Source of the DNA: a virus
IMG/VR virus record: IMGVR_UViG_3300032242_000215
Location: 1-24,208 of that record
Direction: 5' to 3' (one strand)
DNA: 24,208 bases
Part shown: positions 5,099-10,401 of the stretch, one piece after another
Numbering within the stretch: the stretch's first letter is position 1
Layout of the letters: each line of letters opens with the position of its first letter
The notes under the pieces: model-generated
What the model saw: only the letters and a program-made list of their open reading frames with translations
What the model was told of the DNA's origin: nothing
Databases searched by the model: none
Made by a program: the position numbers and the translations under genes

Positions 5099-5269
5099 AT
5101 GGCAATTAGTACTTGCTGCGGAGCAGAAACCGATATGGATGAAGTTGGAATTTGTCCTGAATGTTTAGAGCATTGTGATTGGGAAGAAGAAGATGAAGAA
5201 GAAATACAAAAGGATTTAGATGTAGAAAATCAAATTGAAGAAGAAAAAATTAATAACCAAAACAAATAA
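5099..5269 (+). CDS. Small acidic protein with CC...CxxC zinc knuckle
   Basis: The 56-residue protein starts at ATG 5099, one base after the previous stop. It has Cys6-Cys7 and CPEC (Cys19, Cys22) plus His25-Cys26, a plausible single zinc site (TCCGAETDMDEVGICPECLE). Residues 28-50 are almost all Glu/Asp. Similar small CCGAE..CPEC proteins are common in Bacteroidota phages, but no function is known. The acidic tail could mimic nucleic acid or bind a basic partner. It ends 2 nt before the next start. Confidence 0.66.
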   Translation: MAISTCCGAETDMDEVGICPECLEHCDWEEEDEEEIQKDLDVENQIEEEKINNQNK

Positions 5270-5271
5270 AA

Positions 5272-5541
5272 ATGATAGTATTATCAATTGAAAAAGAAGC
5301 CGTTAAATGGAAGAAATCCGAAAAGAATGGCAAAGAGTACGCAACAGTAGTAGTAGAAAAACGCAAAGAAAAGGATAAGTATGAGAATACTCATTCAGTA
5401 TCTAACTCCCAGTCTAAGGATGAAAGGGCTGAAAAAAAGAAAAAAGAGTATGTTGGCTCTGGTAAAGAATACAACTTTGAAAAGAAAGAATATCCTAAAG
5501 CCGTAAACCAACAAGAATCGGAAGATGACTTGCCGTTTTAA
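5272..5541 (+). CDS. Small basic protein with SSB-type acidic tip
   Basis: The 89-residue protein ends ESEDDLPF, which matches the C-terminal tip of single-stranded DNA-binding proteins (DDDIPF) that recruits replication and repair enzymes. The N-terminus holds two or three strands (MIVLSIEKEAVKWKK, KEYATVVVEKR) followed by a very Lys-rich, low-complexity middle. A full-length OB fold would need about 100 residues before the tip, so this is either a reduced SSB or an unrelated DNA-binding core with the same tip. Its place between ERF and the replication genes supports a role on single-stranded DNA. Confidence 0.65.
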   Translation: MIVLSIEKEAVKWKKSEKNGKEYATVVVEKRKEKDKYENTHSVSNSQSKDERAEKKKKEYVGSGKEYNFEKKEYPKAVNQQESEDDLPF

Positions 5542-5564
5542 TAATCAATCTAAAAACAAAAACA

Positions 5565-5759
5565 ATGAGCCAAAACAAACAAATCGCAGACTACCTAAAT
5601 AAAGGTAAAAAGCTAACTACAATTGATGCCTTAACTAAATTTGGATGCTTTAGATTAGCAGCTAGAATATCAGATTTAAGGAATAATGGAATGAGTATTG
5701 TAACTAAGACAATCAAGCTGGATAATAACAAGCAGATTGCCCAATATTCAATAAAATAG
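5565..5759 (+). CDS. Small helix-turn-helix protein (HTH_39-like)
   Basis: The 64-residue protein resembles the HTH_39 (PF14090) family: QIADYLNKGKKLTTIDALTK (helix 1-2), then FGCFRLAARISDLRNNGMSI (recognition helix), and a C-terminal hairpin (VTKTIKLDNNKQIAQYSI), i.e. a winged HTH. Phage members are probably regulators. It is the last gene of the early operon, and its stop lies 2 nt before the -7 box at 5762. Whether it controls that promoter is untested. Confidence 0.76.
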   Translation: MSQNKQIADYLNKGKKLTTIDALTKFGCFRLAARISDLRNNGMSIVTKTIKLDNNKQIAQYSIK

Positions 5760-5769
5760 GTTATATTTG
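5737..5769 (+). promoter_or_regulatory. Promoter of the kissing-loop RNA
   Basis: TATATTTG (5762-5769) matches TAnnTTTG; TTG (5737-5739) lies 22 nt upstream. The block TTATATTTGCATT is identical to 1841-1853. Transcription is expected to begin around 5773-5776, just at the first hairpin. Confidence 0.55.
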
Positions 5770-5772
5770 CAT

Positions 5773-5860
5773 TGAGTGTCGGATACTCATTAAGAACTTA
5801 TTGCCCTTGCGATGAACTACCAATCCGACTGGTAGGGATTCAATGGGGCTTTTTTATTTT
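5773..5860 (+). ncRNA. Structured leader or small RNA with predicted 7-bp kissing loops
   Basis: Hairpin 1 has stem TGAGT/ACTCA (5773-5777/5785-5789) and 7-nt loop GTCGGAT (5778-5784). Hairpin 2 has stem CTACCA/TGGTAG (5817-5822/5830-5835) and 7-nt loop ATCCGAC (5823-5829). The two loops are perfect reverse complements over all seven bases, the geometry of known kissing complexes such as ColE1 RNAI/RNAII. Hairpin 2 is extended by TGAA/TTCA (5813-5816/5839-5842) with a GGA bulge and closed by GCCCT/GGGGC before a T-rich tract. With the promoter at 5762 it makes a self-contained RNA of about 85 nt. Since ATG 5861 follows directly, it may be an attenuating leader of the replication gene or an independent RNA. 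I recognise no described family. Confidence 0.6.
5803..5860 (+). terminator. Terminator or attenuator ending the kissing-loop RNA
   Basis: GCCCT (5803-5807) pairs with GGGGC (5845-5849), enclosing hairpin 2, and TTTTTTATTTT follows at 5850-5860. The stem is short and the enclosed part long, so efficiency may depend on whether hairpin 2 and the kissing contact form. It abuts the start codon at 5861. Confidence 0.5.
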
Positions 5861-6517
5861 ATGGCTAAAGACCCTGCGGTGTTGTTCTACACATCTGATT
5901 TTTTAAGTGGAACATTTACTATGACCAATGAACAAGTTGGTAAGTATATTAAATTATTATGCCTTCAGCATCAAAAAGGACCATTAACAGAACGTGATAT
6001 GTTAAGCGTATGTCAAACATATGATGAAGATATATTTGCAAAATTTGAATATATAGATAATCATTATGTGAATATTAGGATGCAAACAGAATCAATTAGG
6101 CGAAAATCATATTCAGAAAGTAGAAAAAACAATAGACTAAAGCCTAAAGAAGAAAACATATCAATATCATATGATAATCATATGGAAACTGAAACTGAAA
6201 ATAGAACTATAACTATAAATAAAACTAAAGATATAAATATAGATTTTGACTTTTTTTGGGATTATTACGATAAGAAGGTAGGCGAGAAAGGTAAAATAAA
6301 AAAGAAATGGGATAAATTAACCGATGAAGAACGGCAAAAAGCATTTAATTTTATAGAATCTTATAAGATTGTGCAACCTGATAAATATTATAGAAAAAAC
6401 CCTGAAACATTTTTAAACAATAAATCTTGGAACGATGAAATCATTGAACGAACTATTAGTACAAAACTTACCTATGCAGAACGTGAGTGGGAAAAGTTTA
6501 AGCAGCTTGGACAATGA
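5861..6517 (+). CDS. DUF1376-like phage replication protein
   Basis: The 218-residue protein begins DPAVLFYTSDFLSGTFTMTN and EQVGKYIKLLCLQHQKGPLT, the winged-helix pattern of DUF1376 and related phage replisome organisers. A variable polar linker rich in Thr, Asn and Lys (about residues 82-125) joins it to a C-terminal helical domain (FDFFWDYYDKKVGEKGKIKKKW, KNPETFLNNKSWNDEI) seen in phage replication initiators. It probably loads helicase or binds the origin. An ATG at 5843 extends the frame but lies in the terminator stem, so ATG 5861 is chosen. The gene overlaps its downstream neighbour. Confidence 0.8.
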   Translation: MAKDPAVLFYTSDFLSGTFTMTNEQVGKYIKLLCLQHQKGPLTERDMLSVCQTYDEDIFAKFEYIDNHYVNIRMQTESIRRKSYSESRKNNRLKPKEENISISYDNHMETETENRTITINKTKDINIDFDFFWDYYDKKVGEKGKIKKKWDKLTDEERQKAFNFIESYKIVQPDKYYRKNPETFLNNKSWNDEIIERTISTKLTYAEREWEKFKQLGQ

Positions 6518-7136
6518 TGAAATAAAAGTATTTAAGGCTTTAGAATCAATGGGTATTAGACAATGTTCAAGGATTGAAGTAATAGAGCATCTAAAGATTT
6601 GCCTTGCTTTAAGCGGTACTCAAATGCCAACAAATGAAATATTTCAGCTTTGCGTTTCATTTGTGATTGAATCTTTTGGGCAATACAAACTTAAAGAATT
6701 AGGAACGGCTTTTAAGATGTTTGCAGAGGACAAGTTTTCTATTGATAAGCATATAAATTTTAGCCCAAAGTTAATTGGCGAGGTAATGAATGCTTATAAA
6801 AAAATAGCAGTTCAAGTAAGAAATAAGATTGAAGTAAACGAAATAAACGAAACACCTATGGAAATAGATGAAGAACAAGTAATGAAAGATGAAGCCGAAT
6901 ACTGGAAGACATCAAAGAAAGATTGGCGGTTTTTAAACTATCAATGTTTTGATTACCTGTGGAAGCGAAAGTTAATTAAAATAAGTCCAGAGAAGGCAGA
7001 TTTAATAAAAGCTAGGGTAAATGCCTATAATTTGGCACAGGCTAAAAAACCTGAAGATATTTTAACAGATGAAGAAACTATTAGGCAACAATGCAAAAAA
7101 TATTCCCTTAAACTTTATTACGACAACGAATTATGA
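6474..7136 (+). CDS. Replication-module protein of unknown function
   Basis: The frame is open from ATG 6435, but ATG 6474 (44-nt overlap) or TTG 6507 fits the operon better; the start is uncertain. The conserved-looking core is IKVFKALESMGIRQCSRIEV, then IFQLCVSFVIESFGQYKLKELGTAF and FSIDKHINFSPKLIGEVMNAYKK, a helical domain common next to DnaC- or DnaB-type genes in Bacteroidota phages. A charged linker leads to a basic C-terminal helix (WRFLNYQCFDYLWKRKLIKI). There is no ATPase motif. Placement after the DUF1376-like gene suggests a replication partner, perhaps a helicase-loader-like factor. Confidence 0.62.
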   Translation: MQNVSGKSLSSLDNDEIKVFKALESMGIRQCSRIEVIEHLKICLALSGTQMPTNEIFQLCVSFVIESFGQYKLKELGTAFKMFAEDKFSIDKHINFSPKLIGEVMNAYKKIAVQVRNKIEVNEINETPMEIDEEQVMKDEAEYWKTSKKDWRFLNYQCFDYLWKRKLIKISPEKADLIKARVNAYNLAQAKKPEDILTDEETIRQQCKKYSLKLYYDNEL

Positions 7137-7354
7137 TAGAAACATACATACCTATGGAAGATGTGCTTATTAGGGTAAAATACCATCCTGATATTACAAA
7201 GGAAGAAAAGGCACAATTTGAAGAAATAGTAAAAGGTATTTATATGACAGATAAAAGAAAGAAGAAAGTATTTAAACCTATAATCAAAAACCAACAAAGA
7301 AATGAAAATTGCAATCGGAATCCTGTGCATCCTATTAATTTGGATAATCTATGA
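7133..7354 (+). CDS. Small basic protein of unknown function
   Basis: ATG 7133 overlaps the previous stop (ATGA). The 73 residues start with a likely beta strand (IPMEDVLIRVKYHPDI) and a helix (KEEKAQFEEIVKGIYM), then turn into a basic, Asn-rich C-terminus. The last third overlaps the membrane peptide at 7302 in another frame, so the C-terminus may be less constrained. No family is recognised. Confidence 0.55.
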   Translation: MIETYIPMEDVLIRVKYHPDITKEEKAQFEEIVKGIYMTDKRKKKVFKPIIKNQQRNENCNRNPVHPINLDNL

Positions 7355-7382
7355 ACTTAAAAACGCACCCTATGAAAATTAA
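7302..7382 (+). CDS. 26-aa membrane micropeptide (1 of 3)
   Basis: ATG 7302 has an A-rich lead (CAACAAAGA). The peptide is essentially one transmembrane segment (KIAIGILCILLIWIIYEL) with a short polar C-terminus. It overlaps the previous gene by 53 nt and the next by 11 nt. It is the first of three consecutive overlapping membrane peptides. Function unknown; a holin-like, antiholin-like or host-membrane role is possible. Confidence 0.42.
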   Translation: MKIAIGILCILLIWIIYELKNAPYEN

Positions 7383-7488
7383 ACCATTAGAACTACTAAA
7401 GTTTTTCTTTATTTCAGTACCAGTATTCCTAGTTGTTTACTGCTCTGTAATGATATGTATTGAAATTAAAGACCTAATAAAACGATGA
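7372..7488 (+). CDS. 38-aa membrane micropeptide (2 of 3)
   Basis: ATG 7372 overlaps the previous frame by 11 nt. A basic start (MKIKPLELLK) precedes a long hydrophobic stretch (FFFISVPVFLVVYCSVMICI, residues 11-30) and a charged tail (EIKDLIKR), typical of a single-pass protein with cytoplasmic ends. The stop overlaps the next ATG (ATGA). It fills a gap between two real genes, which supports coding. Confidence 0.52.
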   Translation: MKIKPLELLKFFFISVPVFLVVYCSVMICIEIKDLIKR

Positions 7489-7559
7489 AAGTATTAATTG
7501 TCATATTGATTTGGGAATTACTAAAAGAATTATACTATTATCTTATAAAAAAACTATGA
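7485..7559 (+). CDS. 24-aa membrane micropeptide (3 of 3)
   Basis: ATG 7485 overlaps the preceding TGA, and its own TGA overlaps the next ATG at 7556, so it is linked to both neighbours by ATGA junctions. The sequence is a hydrophobic helix (KVLIVILIWELL) continuing into an amphipathic basic end (KELYYYLIKKL). Function unknown. Confidence 0.42.
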   Translation: MKVLIVILIWELLKELYYYLIKKL

Positions 7560-7753
7560 AAGGACACGAGAATGCACAACCTGTGAGAATGATATTTTTA
7601 GATACCAAAGAAGAAATAGAGTTTAAATCAGTAGCCTACGCAACAAGAGTAACAGGGGTAAATGAATACCAAATAAAGGAATCCTTTAGCCCAATCAAAA
7701 AGAAGCGGTTTGAGTACCAAGATCGAAAAATAACGTTTCGTATCAAAAAGTAA
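7556..7753 (+). CDS. Small basic protein of unknown function (65 aa)
   Basis: ATG 7556 is preferred over the in-frame ATG 7511 because it forms an ATGA overlap with the preceding micropeptide. The protein has a strand (VRMIFLDTKEEIEFKS), a helix-turn (VAYATRVTGVNEYQIKESF) and a basic strand pair at the end (RFEYQDRKITFRIKK). The middle looks like a short helix-turn-helix of the kind found as a NUMOD1-like DNA-reading module, but this is uncertain. It ends 2 nt before the -7 box of ninG. Confidence 0.5.
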   Translation: MKGHENAQPVRMIFLDTKEEIEFKSVAYATRVTGVNEYQIKESFSPIKKKRFEYQDRKITFRIKK

Positions 7754-7755
7754 CT

Positions 7756-7763
7756 TAGTTTTG
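7756..7763 (+). promoter_or_regulatory. -7 promoter element before the NinG gene
   Basis: TAGTTTTG matches TAnnTTTG and ends 4 nt before ATG 7768. Transcription would begin at or next to the start codon, giving a nearly leaderless mRNA. No clear -33 TTTG is present. Confidence 0.38.
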
Positions 7764-7767
7764 CATT

Positions 7768-8139
7768 ATGGCACTACCTACGATTCCAAAATTAACGGCA
7801 AAGGCTCAAGCAATATTTAATCGATACATTCGTACAAGGGATTCGCAAGATGGATTTTTTACTTGTATTTCTTGCGGTCAAACCAAAGGACACGAAGTTA
7901 TGGATGCTGGGCATTATGTCCCAGTCAAAGGAAGTTCTGCATTAAGATTTGATGAATACAACGTAAACGGAGAATGTAAATCTTGCAATGGATTTGACCA
8001 ATTTCATCTTATAGGCTATCGAAAGAATTTAATAGACAAAATAGGAGAAAGAATGGTTTTGCACTTAGAAAGTCAACATAGACTAATAAAACGTTGGTCA
8101 AGAACTGAATTAAACGAAATAATCGAAAAGTACAAATAA
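7768..8139 (+). CDS. ninG: NinG/Rap-like recombination protein
   Basis: The 123-residue protein matches lambda NinG (Rap, PF05766). CISC (Cys33, Cys36) and CKSC (Cys70, Cys73) form a zinc site around DAGHYVPVKGSSALRFDE (46-63) and the NVNGEC strand, an HNH-like beta-beta-alpha core with His49 as candidate catalytic residue. The end has the usual YRKNLIDKIGERMVLHLE helix. NinG cuts branched structures in phage recombination and would act with ERF. Lambda NinG is about 200 residues; shorter versions are usual in Bacteroidota phages. Its stop overlaps the next start by one base (TAATG). Confidence 0.88.
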   Translation: MALPTIPKLTAKAQAIFNRYIRTRDSQDGFFTCISCGQTKGHEVMDAGHYVPVKGSSALRFDEYNVNGECKSCNGFDQFHLIGYRKNLIDKIGERMVLHLESQHRLIKRWSRTELNEIIEKYK

Positions 8140-8261
8140 TGGCAAAAGGATTAACAACAGGCAAAGTAAACTTTGGCAGTAGAAAGAAAGGTAAATACAA
8201 AAAGAACTTTGGTCCTAAAGACAAACCAACAAAACCATATAATCGACAAGGCAGATGCTAA
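8139..8261 (+). CDS. 40-aa very basic peptide
   Basis: ATG 8139 shares one base with the ninG stop, and the stop overlaps the start of the ParB-domain gene by 7 nt. About a third of the residues are Lys or Arg (SRKKGKYKKNFGPKDKPTKP) with many Gly and a QGR end. It is unstructured-looking and probably binds nucleic acid. Similar Lys/Gly-rich small genes sit in the same place in other Bacteroidota phages, as far as I recall. Function unknown. Confidence 0.55.
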   Translation: MAKGLTTGKVNFGSRKKGKYKKNFGPKDKPTKPYNRQGRC

Positions 8262-8683
8262 TCAACGAAATCAAATCAAACCCAAACAACCCTAGATTAA
8301 TTAAGGATCATAAGTTTAAGCAACTTGTAAAGTCTATTCAGGATTTCCCCCAAATGCTAGAACTTAGACCTATTGTCATTGATGAGAACAATGTGGTACT
8401 TGGAGGCAATATGAGGCTTAAGGCTTGTATTGAAGCTGGGCTTACCGATGTTCCTGTAATACACGCAAACAATCTAACGGAAGCACAAAAGAAAGAATTC
8501 ATAATGAAGGATAACATCTCATTTGGCGAACACGACTGGGATATGTTAGCTAACGAATGGAACATAATCGAACTAGACGAATGGGGTTTAGATATACCAG
8601 CTTTTGCCAACAATGACATAGAAGAAAAACAAGACAATGCCAAAGGAGAGAAGAAATGCCCTAATTGTGGTGTATCTTTGTAA
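8255..8683 (+). CDS. ParB N-terminal domain protein with CPNCG tail
   Basis: The 142-residue protein has the ParB/Srx N-terminal fold: LINEIKSNPNNPR (2-14), SIQDFPQMLELRPIVIDENN, and GGNMRLKACIEAG (50-62), the ParB nucleotide-binding box. It ends with KKCPNCGVSL, half a zinc ribbon. In many phages this domain is fused to a DNA methyltransferase or sits next to the terminase; here the methyltransferase is missing and only the ParB-like module with the tail remains. It lacks the helix-turn-helix of plasmid ParB, so partitioning is unlikely. A role in DNA modification or packaging is inferred from position. Confidence 0.82.
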   Translation: MLINEIKSNPNNPRLIKDHKFKQLVKSIQDFPQMLELRPIVIDENNVVLGGNMRLKACIEAGLTDVPVIHANNLTEAQKKEFIMKDNISFGEHDWDMLANEWNIIELDEWGLDIPAFANNDIEEKQDNAKGEKKCPNCGVSL

Positions 8684-8698
8684 TTCAATGAAATTTCA
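8673..8698 (+). promoter_or_regulatory. Possible promoter and 10-bp palindrome before terminase
   Basis: TATCTTTG (8673-8680) matches TAnnTTTG and overlaps the ParB-gene stop. TGAAATTTCA (8689-8698), a perfect palindrome, lies between it and the small terminase start at 8706. This could be a late promoter with an operator. No -33 TTTG is seen, so support is weak. Confidence 0.3.
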
Positions 8699-8705
8699 GT
8701 GAGAT

Positions 8706-9053
8706 ATGGCAAATGAACAAAATCTTAAACCATTCCCAAAAGGAGTTAGTGGCAATCCAGCAGGTAAGCCAAAAGGAGTTCCAAATAGCAAAACTCGTTT
8801 ACTAAGATTATTAGAATTAGTACAAGTAAAGACCAATCCAATCACAGGAGACAAAGAAGAATTTACTGTGGCAGAGCAATTAGACCTAATGGTACTACAA
8901 AAGGCATTTAAGGGGGACTTAAGGGCTTACCAGGAAATACTTGATAGATTGGAGGGTAGAGCCAAGCAAACGAACGAAATAGAATTAAGCGGCGGTTTAA
9001 ATATTACTTGGGAGGAAAAGAAAACTTACGTTGAAAACAAAGGAAGCCTATAA
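8706..9053 (+). CDS. terS: Small terminase subunit-like protein (DUF5681)
   Basis: The 115-residue protein opens with LKPFPKGVSGNPAGKPKG (7-24), the signature of the DUF5681 family found directly before large terminases. Helices follow (SKTRLLRLLELVQ, VAEQLDLMVLQKAFKGDLRA, YQEILDRLEGRAKQ). The last segment, SGGLNITWEEKKTYVEN, is the usual end of these proteins and may contact TerL. It should recognise phage DNA and start packaging. Its stop overlaps the terL start. The family match is strong, while direct DNA-recognition data for DUF5681 proteins are limited. Confidence 0.8.
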   Translation: MANEQNLKPFPKGVSGNPAGKPKGVPNSKTRLLRLLELVQVKTNPITGDKEEFTVAEQLDLMVLQKAFKGDLRAYQEILDRLEGRAKQTNEIELSGGLNITWEEKKTYVENKGSL

Positions 9054-10366
9054 TGGAATTATCCATAAAGCAAACTATTGCTCTTGACTTATTAGAAGAT
9101 AAAACAACAAACGAAATACTATTTGGAGGCGGAGCAGGTGGTGGTAAAACTGCACTTGGATGCTATTGGCAGTTAAAACAAAGATTAAAATATCCCAATA
9201 CTAGAGGACTAATTGGTAGAGCCGTATTGAAAACCCTAAAAGAAACCACCCTTGTTTCGTTCTTTCAGATAGCTAAAATGCAAGGACTTGAAACTAATAA
9301 ACATTATAAGTTTAACGGACAATCAAGCCAAATTGAATTTCCTAATGGTTCTACTATCCTACTTAAAGACCTTTACTCCTATCCTTCCGACCCAAACTTT
9401 GATGAATTAGGTTCATTAGAGATTACCGATGCGTTTATAGATGAGGCTAACCAAGTAGATGACAAAGCCAGAAACATTATTAAATCAAGGATAAGATTTC
9501 AGTTGGATCAAAACGATTTAGTGCCTAAGATTCTTTACACTTGTAACCCAGCAAAAAATTGGGCTTACTCGGAGTTCTACAAACCCCAACAAGATGGAAG
9601 CATTGCCAATAATAAAAGATTTATAGCCTCATTAATAGATGATAATCCTTACATATCTAAGCACTACAAAGAAAACCTTTTAACTTTAGATAAGGTTAGC
9701 AAAGAAAGATTGCTATTTGGTAACTGGGAATATTCCTCTGACCCTGCACAATTAATAGACTATGAAAAAATACTTGATGCATTTACCAATGCTTTTGTTA
9801 TTAGCGGTGTTCCTTATATTACTTGTGACGTGGCACGTTTTGGCTCTGATAGTACTGTCATTGGGATATGGAGTGGACTTCGTGTTAAGTTATATCAATT
9901 TAATGGTAAATCGGTTGTTGAAGTTGCTCAACTTATAAAAGACTTTGCTTTAGAGCATAAAGTACCTGTTTCTAATATTTGCATAGATGAAGATGGGGTC
10001 GGAGGGGGTTGTGTTGACCTTATTAGGGGATGCAAAGGCTTTGTTAACAATTCAAGGGCATTAGATAACCCAATAACAAGAGGTAAGGAGAATTACGACA
10101 ATCTAAAATCGCAATGCTATTACAAACTTGCCGAAATAATAAATGATAGCAAATTATATATCAATGCTGACGGCAAACAAAAGCAATTAATTATTGAGGA
10201 ACTAGAACAAGTAAAGCAAAAATATGTTGACAATGATGGTAGCAAAGGAATAATACCAAAGGATAAAGTCAAGGCTGCAATAGGTCGTTCACCAGATTTT
10301 AGTGATTGTCTTGCTATGAGAATGTTCTTTGAATATACTCCTAAATTTGTTGTAAGTGTTTTCTAA
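9053..10366 (+). CDS. terL: Large terminase subunit (ATPase-nuclease)
   Basis: The 437-residue length is standard. Walker A is GGGAGGGKT (25-33), Walker B with the catalytic Glu is ITDAFIDEA (124-132), and the coupling motif is LYTCNPAKNW (161-170). The RNase H-like nuclease begins at YITCDVARFGSD (255-266, Asp259), continues with CIDEDGVGGG (310-319) and ends at SPDFSD (413-418), giving three acidic metal sites. It pumps DNA into the prohead at the portal and cuts the concatemer. It starts at ATG 9053 on the last base of the terS stop. Confidence 0.97.
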   Translation: MELSIKQTIALDLLEDKTTNEILFGGGAGGGKTALGCYWQLKQRLKYPNTRGLIGRAVLKTLKETTLVSFFQIAKMQGLETNKHYKFNGQSSQIEFPNGSTILLKDLYSYPSDPNFDELGSLEITDAFIDEANQVDDKARNIIKSRIRFQLDQNDLVPKILYTCNPAKNWAYSEFYKPQQDGSIANNKRFIASLIDDNPYISKHYKENLLTLDKVSKERLLFGNWEYSSDPAQLIDYEKILDAFTNAFVISGVPYITCDVARFGSDSTVIGIWSGLRVKLYQFNGKSVVEVAQLIKDFALEHKVPVSNICIDEDGVGGGCVDLIRGCKGFVNNSRALDNPITRGKENYDNLKSQCYYKLAEIINDSKLYINADGKQKQLIIEELEQVKQKYVDNDGSKGIIPKDKVKAAIGRSPDFSDCLAMRMFFEYTPKFVVSVF

Positions 10367-10377
10367 TATAAAATCTT

Positions 10378-10385
10378 TAACTTTG
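10378..10385 (+). promoter_or_regulatory. -7 promoter element before the portal gene
   Basis: TAACTTTG matches TAnnTTTG in the 35-nt gap between terL and portal, 16 nt before ATG 10402. A good -33 TTTG is not seen at the normal spacing. It may give extra head-gene transcription. Confidence 0.42.
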
Positions 10386-10401
10386 ACATAAATGTACTAA
10401 T

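Noticed and set aside
5843-5860. Upstream ATG of the DUF1376-like gene
   Set aside because: It lies in the 3' arm of the terminator stem, and the conserved family start begins at ATG 5861.
8009-8712. Minus-strand open frames opposite ninG and the ParB-domain gene, and similar ones elsewhere
   Set aside because: They lie fully opposite well-supported genes, have no family pattern and no promoters; they are shadows of codon bias.
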